64,000 bases of DNA, taken from Vespa crabro (taxonomy: Eukaryota; Arthropoda; Insecta; Hymenoptera; Vespidae). Each line of letters opens with the position of its first letter. The first letter of the stretch is position 1. The notes below the pieces were generated by a model. The model did no database searches and had not been told where the DNA came from. It saw only the letters and a program-made list of their open reading frames with translations. This document shows positions 54,828 to 64,000 of the stretch, piece by piece. A program made the translations under genes and the position numbers. The stretch spans positions 4,597,501 through 4,661,500 of the forward strand of contig NC_060973.1 of NCBI RefSeq assembly GCF_910589235.1, read 5' to 3'.

Positions 54828-57800
54828 CTACACTTGATTAGATCTTCTACTTCGACGAGAAGAACTTGAAAACAATGGACGTGGTTTATACAAGTCATCG
54901 CTTGAATATCGTTGACTGCTTCTATGCCGACTGTAAGCATTGAAGGTAATTATTGTGAAATATGATAAAATTATCATTTTCACTATCTAAGTATGGGACA
55001 ATATTATATTACAATGAAGTATCAAGGAATTACCTTTTTTCTTCTTTCATTATATTAGATGATGGAATTTTTTCACTAGTTGCTGACACATCACTTTCCG
55101 GACTTAAAGGCATTACGAAATTTTCTCCATTTAGGAGACTTTGTGAAACACAAGGATTTGCATGAAGTCTTTGCTTCTTTGAAGGAATCATTTTTCTTTT
55201 TTTCATATTGCTTAAAGAATTATCATTTGGCGTAACTGTTTTATGACCATTATTATTATTATTTGAGTTATTGAACAGTATGTCTGTTAAAGGACTTCCT
55301 GAATGTTTTCTTTTTGTCATTGGTGGTGCCATAGTTTTAGAACCTGACGACACTACTTGACCACCTAAACTTTCTATCATATCTTCTAGAGTATTACCTT
55401 CCACCATTACTAATGAGTGTAAAAAACTAGAAAATTTATTAGATTCTTCATTATCAAGTTTGAAGTATCTGCAATCTTCATGATCATCATTAACTTTTGG
55501 TAAAAATTCATTCTTGGAAGACTGTGCATTAGCTTGTCCAGACAGTTGTTCATCAAGTTCATTATATTCTGCAATATCTCTAATAGGAGATTTTGTTTGT
55601 TCAAAGACATTGTCACTTCTGTCGCACCACATTAAACCGTGTTCTATATTTGTATTCATATCAATTCTACTTATTTTATCTGTCAATTCATTATCATTTT
55701 CAGCGACAGTATCTGTTGAGTTAATTTGAGTTTTAAGAAATGTTTCAGAATTTGTTCCTACTATCTCCAGTACTGCAACATTATTTTTTGTTTTCGAACT
55801 TTCTTTACTATTAGTAGGAGTTATATCATCTTTACAAGTTTCATTTATTGTTAGATGTTCTCTAATAGCATCTTGTTGTGTTCTATTGTTATTTTGAAAT
55901 AATCTTGTATGACATATTGCTTCATCTAAGGATTGCTTTATACATAATTCCAAATCAGATAATTTTGATGCTAAATTAGATTGTTTTTGTAATAAATCAG
56001 TACCACGAAGTTCTCCTTCTAATAATATCATCGTACGTTCCTCTAATGTTAAATTTATTTGGCGATCAGGATAAGGTTCTTCGTATTCTTCATCTGGTAT
56101 TTCTATTATTTGTACACGTTCTTCGTCGGGAACTGTTTCGAAATCATTCATACTGTTTACTGGCTTTGAATGTGTTATTAACTCGGCCCTTTGCTCCACT
56201 TTTTTTTCAACTTTTTTATCATCCTTTTGTTTTTGTTTCTCCATTTGTTTCCTAATTTTCATTAGCTTCTTGGCCTCATGTATGTTTTTCGCAAATTTAG
56301 GTTTTTTTATCTTCACTTCGCTCAAAGAAGATAAATCATTTTCATTGAGTAATGGTCTCTTTTTTAATGGCAAATTGTTTTCACTTGATTGCATTTCTAC
56401 TTGCAGAATATCTCCATTACTATTGTTTTGATTGCAGTATGATTCGATATCGGTCAAATATACATCATCTTTATTTATATCATCATAATTTTCATTCTGT
56501 AATTGCAATTTCATTTTATTTATTTGTGTTTCTCCTATACTGTCTGACGTCTCACTGCTTGAATTACTGACATGATTGGTTTCTTTATTTAAACCAGACG
56601 AACTTGATTTACTGGTTGTAGCACTTGAGCTAGAAGTACTAGATTGTGAACTTTTGCTATTAGATCCATTTGAACCATCCCTGTCAGTGGAACGACGGTC
56701 GTTAGAATTTTTCCGTAAACTAGAATGATCATCCTTTGCTTTTGATTTCTTATCGTCTCTTCTCTTTTTATCCTTAGCTTGTGCATCACTTTTGGAATCT
56801 TTTTTTATATCTACAGACTTTTCATTACGATCCGTTGTTTTACTTTGCACTTGAGTACGTACATCCTTCTTACAAATCTTATCACCGCTAATTCTAATAT
56901 CTTTTTTTGCTTCTGTCTTTTCTTCTTTGCCATTCTTAGATATCTTTTTTACATCACTTTTTTCAGATTTACCTGAAGATTCTGTTTTCATAACATTACT
57001 TTTATCTTTACAATCTTTTGAGCCACGCTCATCACGTTTTGCCTTCTCTTTAGATTCGGATTTTTTCTCTTTAATATCTGACATTTTGTCAGACACCTTG
57101 TTAACTTTGTTTTCATGACGACCTTTTTCATCATGATTTTTTGAAGTAGAACTTCTATGTTCTTTTTTGTAAGACTTTTTATCTTTAATTGAATCTTTTT
57201 TATCCCTAGATTCTTTGTTAGACTTTACATTATCCTTATTTAATTTTTCTTTTTCCGTTAATTCTTTCTTCTCTCTAAGTTCTCTAATTTTTTCTTTATA
57301 AAGATCTTTCAAATCTTTTGCTTCCTTACTGGTACTAGTTTCTTTTTTATCAACCTCTTTTACCTTTTCTTCTTTAATTTTACTTACATTATCTTTAACG
57401 CTCTCTGCAATATCTTTGCTTTTTTCAACAGCATCTTTTATTTGATTGGATTTATCTTTAACCTTACCCTTAATATGTTTATCATGTTTTGAACTACTAT
57501 GACTACTCTGCTTCTTCTTTTCATTGTCTTTCTCCTTATTTTTTAGATCCTTGGAATATACTTTTTCTTTTGTAGATTTAGACTTCGAATTTTCACTATC
57601 TTTATGCTTATCTTTATATAATTTACTGTCATATTTGTCCTTTGTACTATTGTCTGTTGCATCGCTAGAATTTTCCTTGGATGGTAAATTAAGTTTAATG
57701 CTTTTTGTTGTATCCTTTGCATCTTTAAAGTCAAATGTGCTTTCTTTACATTTTTTTGATTCAAAAATGTTTTTATTATTTTTATTCTTAAAAGATTCAA

Positions 57801-59007
57801 ATTCTCTAAGAGCTCTGAAATTATCTTTTGTGGATTTATTTTCACACTTATCTTTGGAAGTTTCTTCTTTAATACCATCATGTATCGGCGTAGAAGCGTG
57901 ATTAGACAATCCAAAGTCAGTTACTATCGATAATCTTGAATCGGACGAAACTTTACTAAGTTGTGAATCTTGATTGCTGCAATCAAAATTATCCTGCGAT
58001 ATCTCATTGGAGAAATCAGGACTTCTAGATCTATGACTCGTCAACTCGGATATACCAGATAAATGTGAATCGTTAGATATATTTGACTCATTTAAATTCA
58101 TAATATCAATCGGCTCAAAAGTTGGACTATCTTCTTCTTCTTCATCTGCTTTGTCATCTGATTTTCCAGATATATTTAAACTTATATTATTAACAGTCTT
58201 ATTAAAACTTACACACCCTTCATCCAATATTTTTTCTTCAGAGGAGGCATGTCCATTCTCAGAAACTGGATCTTTATTTCTTTCAGAATACTTTTCCATC
58301 ATTTCTAACTTTTGTTCATCAGACGATTGTTCAGATTTTTCGTCTTGCTTGACATCAAGATCATCTATCGCATCTACAGATTCAAGTGACACATCCTTCA
58401 AACTGTTTTTGTCAGATTCTGGTGAAACTGGATCTAAATCTTTAGGCAATAGATCTTTAAGACCACAACTACTAGATTTTTCTTTAGTTTTGGGTCTTTC
58501 AATGCCTAAGAATTTGTATACAACATCTTCTATTTGAGGCATGAATACTGAATAGACCTTTGGATTTACTACTTGATCGACTATACGTTCAACTCCAGCA
58601 TCTAAATATGGTGCTTCGTGTATATGCTTACGCAATGTTTCTCTGACTTGATTTTTATTAAGTTCTGGCTTCCATAACTGCTTGTCAAGAAATGAATTAA
58701 CAGATCCCTCCACTCTTGTACGTAGATTTTGATACGCAGGCTGTGTGAGAGATAATATTTAATTATTTAATGTTTCTTTATAAACGCCAAAACAAAAACT
58801 CCAATAAAATGTTTCTCTGATATTATTTAGATGACACTTATATTAGAGAAAAATATAAACATACAATTTATATACCTTTGTGTCAACATCGGCTATGCAT
58901 TCCTTACGAAATTGATCAAAAATACCCTGCGATTTGACTTCACCAACGATATGATCTACAAGACGTGGATCGCCGGCTAACAACGTACTAGATAATCCTA
59001 ACTCCAT
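54828..59007 (-). CDS. BOD1L1: BOD1L1-like protein with N-terminal Shg1/BOD1 domain
   Basis: Three exons, 59007-58876, 58740-55034 and 54930-54828, giving 1313 residues in consistent phase. Residues ~13-125 are the BOD1/Shg1 domain: DPRLVDHIVGEVKSQGIFDQ, then ECIADVDTKPAYQNLRTRVE, LNKNQVRETLRKHI and VERIVDQVVNPKVY. BOD1 family proteins act in chromosome biorientation by restraining PP2A-B56, and BOD1L1 protects replication forks and associates with SET1/COMPASS. Residues ~300-750 are extremely Lys/Ser/Asp/Glu-rich and probably disordered; a basic helix (KNIHEAKKLMKIRKQMEKQK) follows at about 850. The last short exon, RYSSDDLYKPRPLF followed by an RS-rich tail, resembles the C-terminus of BOD1L proteins and supports splicing past the TAA at 55030. 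Human BOD1L1 is far longer (about 3,000 residues). The start was chosen from the domain boundary. Confidence 0.93.
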
Positions 59008-59050
59008 TCTAAATATTATTATAATAGAAATAAATATCACTCGATTACGA

Positions 59051-59314
59051 TTAAGAGCCAAAAGAGTTTTTTCTACTAAAGTCGATCTGTGAAATAGTGA
59101 GCAGCCATATTTGTTTGGAACCATTGCCTACGCAGTAATGCCAAGCAATACATTTATTTCGATACCAACTTAAAAAAAAATCTCTATGATTTACTCGCGA
59201 TCTTTCAGGCTGTTCACTATCTTTTGCAGGTTGGACAAAATATGAACTACGAATACAAGCGTCTACATGTATCGGTATATAAGCTTGTTTGGTTATTCCT
59301 CTTTCACGCGACAT
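59051..59314 (-). CDS. Short ORF upstream of BOD1L1, unknown
   Basis: An 87-residue open frame of mixed, non-repetitive composition (N-terminus MSRERGITKQAYIPIHVDAC) ends 43 bp before the BOD1L1 start codon on the same strand. It contains a possible donor, CGA|GTAAAT, after about 40 residues. I recognise no family. It could be an upstream ORF in the BOD1L1 leader, a small independent protein, an alternative first exon, or chance. Confidence 0.25.
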   Translation of the reverse strand: MSRERGITKQAYIPIHVDACIRSSYFVQPAKDSEQPERSRVNHRDFFLSWYRNKCIAWHYCVGNGSKQIWLLTISQIDFSRKNSFGS

Positions 59315-59368
59315 AATTATTGGTTTAGTGTGAGTTTGCTTAGTAGACTGTGAACTCGCACTTTTCAG

Positions 59369-59373
<5 letters not shown>

Positions 59374-59405
<32 letters not shown>
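59374..59405. repeat. (AT)n microsatellite
   Basis: A 32-bp AT array between the BOD1L1 promoter side and the TRAPPC4 3' end. The remaining spacer (59315-59656) is plain AT-rich sequence with no exon. Confidence 0.85.
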
Positions 59406-59408
<3 letters not shown>

Positions 59409-59656
59409 CTTTCTTTGACGGTATCTATAAATAAGAGTAAATAATTTTTATTTGTTCTATTTATAATTTATCCGATCTACTTTTTACATTTTTAAATAAA
59501 ATTAGTATCTCTTTTATAATTATTTTAAAAATATTATTTCTAATTATGTATATGTTTATATATAGAATTGCTTATTACAAATACTTAACGTACGTATCTG
59601 CATAAATGCATTCGCATCATACTTACAGATATATCGATCTAATTTATTGAATAAAT

Positions 59657-60395
59657 TTAAATACTACTTATACCACATTTTTCAATCGTTTCAAGTAATG
59701 ACTGCAAATTAGTCTCAAAAAGTTCACACCTGATTGGCATTTCTAAAGAATAAAATGGATTCTTGAGAGCATAATCTGCATAAAGTTCGTATACTTTTTT
59801 CGTCAAAATTTCCATTCCTAACTGTGATGGCTCTGCCACTATCATAAATTTAATTCCAGTGAGCGTTTGATAGCAGTACAAGCGAAACGTGTCTGCCTCT
59901 AGAATTTCAATTCCAGAACATCGGGGTTCAGGGCTCAACTGACTAGCTATCGCAAATAAAGGATAAAACATAGATGCGAGAAAAATTTTCTCATTAGTTG
60001 TCATTTTTGCACGACTAAACTTTAGCGTTACAGGAAAATTTTCTGGTTGGTTTAACATTTCCAGCACATCCCTTCCATCTTCCAATTCATTGCCGATAAC
60101 GGGACTACCGTTTACAGCAGTTAACATATGGCCTACTGAATAAGAATATTCTATTAAATATACAATTAAATATAAAGAATATGTTCCTAATAATTTAATT
60201 ATATTAATAAAATTTATTACCATTTATACCATCTTTTTGACCAAAAGATACAACTATCTTTTTATTTTCATAATTTAATTTTATATCCAATGGATAAGCG
60301 AAAGTTCTTTCATTTTCCACTTTGGGAATATTGTGATCGTGATTAAAAATTAAACCTCCCGATTTTGATACAATATAAACACCGTATATCACCAT
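59657..60395 (-). CDS. TRAPPC4: TRAPPC4 (synbindin), TRAPP tethering complex subunit
   Basis: Two exons, 60395-60221 and 60135-59657, joined in phase 1, give 217 residues against 219 in human. The protein starts MVIYGVYIVSKSGGLIFNHD and has a sybindin/longin fold with an inserted PDZ-like segment (VGHMLTAVNGSPVIGNELED, residues ~59-105). The C-terminal half carries the family blocks LTSNEK-like MTTNEKIFLASMF, SGIEILEADTFRLYCYQTLT and ALKNPFYSLEMPIRCELF. TRAPPC4 is a core subunit of TRAPP II/III, which activates Rab1/Rab11 and tethers vesicles at the ER-Golgi. An AATAAA on the coding strand overlaps 59643-59648, just past the stop. It is divergent from the THAP gene, 554 bp between ATGs. Confidence 0.97.
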
Positions 60396-60949
60396 TATTA
60401 AGAAAATTAAAGGTTATGTGTCTCTATTTATAATCTATCAATGCACACCTCAAAGTATACCAGATCAGCTGTTTAGTTTAATTACTAACATCGTCACTTG
60501 TCGTAATTTTTCGAAATTAATCTTTATACGTTGGCACAACTTGTTTAGTACTCTTATTATTTTTTTTTTTCCCCAATTGTACATATATATGATCAGAGTG
60601 TGAATTTTCACTAGAAGTATCTATAATGTTTTGCAAAAATATTGAGTAAAGTACATATCAGTTTTCTTATATTGCTTTTAAATTAATTATAACAATCCTT
60701 AAAATCCCATGTTGTTATTTTATATGGTATATAATTATATATTTACATTCTTTACTCTAACTTTCTGTTACATTTTATAATTTAGTTAAAAAATAATGTT
60801 ACAAAGTGACACTTTGTATTATTAAATAATAATGTTACAAAGTGACAAATTGTATTATTAAAGTTTATTAAAAAAGGATAAATCAAATAAATTTCATTTA
60901 AATTTAATCATAATATGTAGTAAATAATAAATAATTTTGCAGGATCAGT
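60396..60949. promoter_or_regulatory. Divergent promoter interval, TRAPPC4 / THAP gene
   Basis: A 554-bp interval between two divergent start codons. It holds a 36-bp tandem duplication (60792-60827 and 60828-60863). The first copy contains the 17-bp palindrome acaaagtgacactttgt (60801-60817). No TATA box or CpG enrichment stands out. Each gene may have its own promoter or share one. Confidence 0.5.
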
Positions 60950-62617
60950 ATGACACGTAAGTGTGTGCTATGTAAAGAGACAAATTATAAAAATACTTAT
61001 AGTTTCTTCTCAGCTCCAAAGGATCCAGAAACACGTAGAAAATGGCAAGCTGCAATTGCTATAGAAAATTATTCTGTAAGCGATGATACATATGTTTGTA
61101 GTAAACATTTTCATAAAAGTGATATTATCACACATTGGGTTAGCGGAGTACCACCACATGTTATTACTGTGAGCTACATATTTACAAACATTTCATTCTT
61201 ATAAAAATTGATCTACATGTAAATATTTCAAATCATTTTAGATAAAGTATAAAAAATGTAGATTAAGACCAGGTGCAGTACCTGGTAGAAATATTCATCT
61301 TCAGTCAAAAAATAACGAAGCCAATGAAAAAAATCATTCCGATTTGTATGGTTTAAATGATTTTTTAACATTTCGTAATAATTTGGTGCAAAATATTGAT
61401 AATAAAAAAGAGAATTTTCTTATACCTAAAAAGGACCAAATTTCAAATGCAGAAAAAGAATGTCTTGAATTTATAAATCATGAATATGCACATGAAAATA
61501 CTAATCGATCAACAAAGATGCAATCTTCAAAGGATGAATCAAATATAAACATGTCTGTTGATGATTCTAAAACACAATTAAGACTGTCTTCTAATAGAAA
61601 TAATAAACATGAAAAAATAATGCTTACAAGTAATTACAATAATTTTGAAGTAAGTATTGAAGCAGATAATAATATAGAAAAAACAAGGCAAAAAGAAAAC
61701 AATAATTATAATCAACTCTCTGAAACAAAACTTGAAAGAAGTAAAAATAATTCTTCAAATATATTCAGTTATTCTGAAGAGGATGAAACATCGGCAGATA
61801 TGTGGGAACATGCAGAAGTTAAAAGCAAAACTTATATCATGGAAAAATGTATAGATAATACTCTACAGAAGAATAGAAATTTATATATGAAAAATCAAAC
61901 ATTAAATATTGTAAATGATCGTTTGAATAGATATAACGACTGTGTATATGATGAAATACGAGAACATGAAATCTTGTTTGAAGATTTACTGGAAATGTGT
62001 TTCGAAATTGCCTTACCAAGAGGTTGGTCGTGTAATGTAACTTCTGAAGGACATGCTACAACAATAGTATATCTGAGCATGGGAATGACAAAAACTGGTA
62101 TGCCTTTTTTGGAAAAACAAGTATTTGTAAAAACTGATATGATATTACGGTGTAGTGCTTTAAATCAAGAAATTGATCCGATAATGTATAATCTTATAAA
62201 AGAAGGTAAAGATAATAAAGTGCAATGCTTGTTAGATATTGAGGAACTAATAGATGAATTTGACATAAGAATTATTTGCGAAGGTATGTACCAAATTATA
62301 CAAATAGGTTATTTCTAATAATATGTATTAATTTTATTATTTATCTCATTTAATTAGGCATAACTGAAAATTTTCAAGAATATAATTGTCCTAAAATAGC
62401 CTGTAAAGATGGTATACGATGGAGACATATACTATGCCCGCTCATTATAAATAACGATTCTATGAGATGTTCCAAATGCAGCATGTTATCTCATTTGATA
62501 AGACGTAGATCTAAAGAGTCTGTATCTTATAATTCCAATTTTACTTTAAGAGAACAAAGAAAAATGTATACACGCCAAAGAAACATCAGACATGCAAAAG
62601 AGCATTACACGAAATAA
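60950..62617 (+). CDS. THAP-domain zinc-finger protein
   Basis: Three exons, 60950-61168, 61242-62283 and 62358-62617, give 506 residues. The N-terminus is a THAP domain (residues 1-~90) with zinc ligands C5, C8, C50 and H53, the invariant W32, P23 and F54, and a degenerate AVPTIF-type box at GVPPHVI. THAP domains bind DNA and are shared by P-element transposase and many host regulators. A polar, Asn/Lys-rich linker follows (residues ~95-270). The C-terminal part (~290-506) has a Cys cluster: C-P-K-I-A-C, ILCPL, then RCSKCSMLSHLIRR, typical of the C-terminal element of many insect THAP proteins. No transposase DDE core is visible, so this looks like a host gene. An AATAAA overlaps the stop codon (62613-62618). 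Confidence 0.92.
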
Positions 62618-62989
62618 AAATGTTAATATTTAAAAAAGGTCTTGTACCTGGTTACATGAAGATAAAATGTACATATATTTTCAATGTTTTTATAATTCTT
62701 AGAAGTGACACAAATAAAAAGAATTATATTATTTATTAAAATATTAAATATGTTAAATTTTTTTAAATTGATCACTCATTTTACAAGTATATATATATAT
62801 ATATATATTTGTTCAATCAAAAGAAGAAAATATTTTTTTTCTTTTTTTTCTTTTACGACATTTTTTAAAACAAGTTTTCGTTTAGAACTATCTCAAGAAG
62901 ATTGAATAATGTACAATGATAGACTTAACTTTTTATACCAAAAAATTTAACATAAGGTTTCGTTGATTAATTTTGTATAAAAAATAACT
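62618..62989. other. Convergent 3' spacer
   Basis: 372 bp between the stop codons of the THAP gene and SUV3, transcribed towards each other. It contains (AT)n at 62790-62809 and T-rich sequence; no exon. Confidence 0.75.
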
Positions 62990-64000
62990 TTATTTTTTCT
63001 TTTTGGCCCATTCATTTTGAAGTTCTTGTAACATTTGTGGTGTTAGCAAACCTTCTGCCAATAACCTTTCTGTTAATTTACCCTTCCTTATAGGTACAGA
63101 GGGTTTTTGTTTTTCAGTTTCCTTATTTCCTAAAGTAAAATATAGAAAAATCAATTTGCACATATTCATACATATTAAAAATTATTAATATAAGTCACAT
63201 ATAATTATTAAATGTTAAAAATATAATACAATGTTTTTTTTATTACTTTCACTTTCTTAATGAACTTCTGTAATTTATTATTTGATTTAAATTTTACCTT
63301 TGTAAAAATTATTTTTCCGTGTTTGTAAATAAAATTGATCCATTTCTGAAATAGATGCTTCTGCGCTTGTCCCTTCTATACAATGAAAATATTCTGATAT
63401 GTTATCAATATTTAATATATAATAATGAAAATTGATATTTACCTGTTGCAGAATTATTTAATAATTGTGTCAACTGAAGTACTCCACTTTGGATAAGTGA
63501 GTCTAATTCTTGCTGGACATCTCGTACTATAGTAGCATCGGGGAATAAATCCATAAACCGATAACTGCATTAAAAAATATGAGTTGAATTTGTTTTAAGT
63601 AAATATCTACAAATCTCTATATATATTATAGATACCTTAACCAAAGATATAAATCCATAACATCAAACACAGCTTCCAGATGAACAAGATCAAGTATAGA
63701 TTTAGGTGTTGAAAATGGCCAGCCAATATGTTTGCATAACCAATTAAAGGTAATTTTATCATTTTTACTATATTGACGGGCAAACTATAATAAATATCGT
63801 TTTATTATTATCATTTACTGTAATATTAACATATATAGATTATTGAAATTTATACAATTAGTTTATTTCTAAAAAAAAATAAAGATTAGTATTTATACCT
63901 TTAGGAACATAGCACATGAAAATGGAAGTTTTTTATTAATTGGTGCACAACAGAATACGTATCGCGCACGTAATGGCAAAGGAACATGTTGTATCATATC
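62990..64000 (-). CDS. Suv3: SUV3 / SUPV3L1 mitochondrial RNA helicase, C-terminal part
   Basis: Five exons carry the last 196 residues: 64000-63899 (continuing beyond the edge), 63784-63636, 63564-63443, 63375-63298 and 63129-62990, all in phase. The visible protein has the SUV3 C-terminal domains: VPLPLRARYVFCCAPINKK, FARQYSKNDKITFNWLCKHI, LEAVFDVMDLYLWLSYRFMD, then LFPDATIVRDVQQELD. It ends with the conserved LTERLLAEGLLTPQMLQEL segment and a basic tail. These correspond to the SUV3_C bundle downstream of the helicase core. SUV3 is a DExH/D-like ATPase that unwinds RNA in the mitochondrial degradosome with PNPase. The helicase motifs and targeting peptide lie outside the window. The variable linker exon (63298-63375) is the least conserved part. 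Confidence 0.95.

Noticed and set aside
55410..58537. Many 60-128 codon frames on both strands within 55-58.5 kb
   Set aside because: Shadows of the long BOD1L1 coding exon, caused by its skewed Lys/Ser codon content.

Overview
The window is AT-rich animal nuclear DNA: short-exon genes with GT-AG introns of 60 bp to 1.5 kb, no operons, and very many dinucleotide microsatellites. The recognisable proteins (HLH3B/TAL1, mitoferrin, BOD1L1, TRAPPC4, THAP, SUV3) are animal, and the compact introns plus poly-Asn/poly-Ser tracts fit an insect. An aculeate hymenopteran (bee or wasp) is my best guess, but nothing seen here fixes the species.

Layout. 1-26.5 kb: no confidently recognised gene; dense (TA)n, (GA/CT)n and (TG/CA)n arrays, one 278-bp terminal-inverted-repeat element (7006-7283), and one possible promoter plus first exon near 18.9-19.2 kb. 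26.5-30.5 kb (+): seven exons of an uncharacterised protein, broken by a frameshift in exon 6. 31.1-33.8 kb (+): an unrecognised, disordered Ser/Arg/Glu-rich protein with repeated Trp-x-Pro motifs. 35.5-37.4 kb (-): HLH3B, the TAL1/SCL-type bHLH factor, with long poly-Asn and poly-Ser tracts. 37.4-43.1 kb: noncoding. 43.1-44.6 kb (+) and 44.7-45.4 kb (-): two convergent genes whose stop codons are 54 bp apart, resembling C6orf163 and SPMIP1/ATP6V1FNB. 48.2-51.0 kb (-): mitoferrin. 54.8-59.0 kb (-): BOD1L1-like protein. 59.7-60.4 kb (-): TRAPPC4. 60.95-62.6 kb (+): a THAP-domain protein that shares a 554-bp divergent promoter interval with TRAPPC4. 63.0-64.0 kb (-): the C-terminal exons of the mitochondrial RNA helicase SUV3, running off the right edge.

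The genes do not form one pathway. Two are mitochondrial (mitoferrin for iron import, SUV3 for RNA turnover), two look like sperm/cilium genes, and the rest are a developmental transcription factor, a chromosome-biorientation/COMPASS-related protein, a vesicle-tethering subunit and a DNA-binding THAP protein. Exon boundaries were set by hand from splice consensus and checked for reading phase; no transcript data were available. The most interesting items are the frameshifted gene, the Trp-x-Pro repeat protein, the perfect 30-bp hairpin between those two genes, the tRNA-like leader of mitoferrin, and the convergent cilium-type pair.
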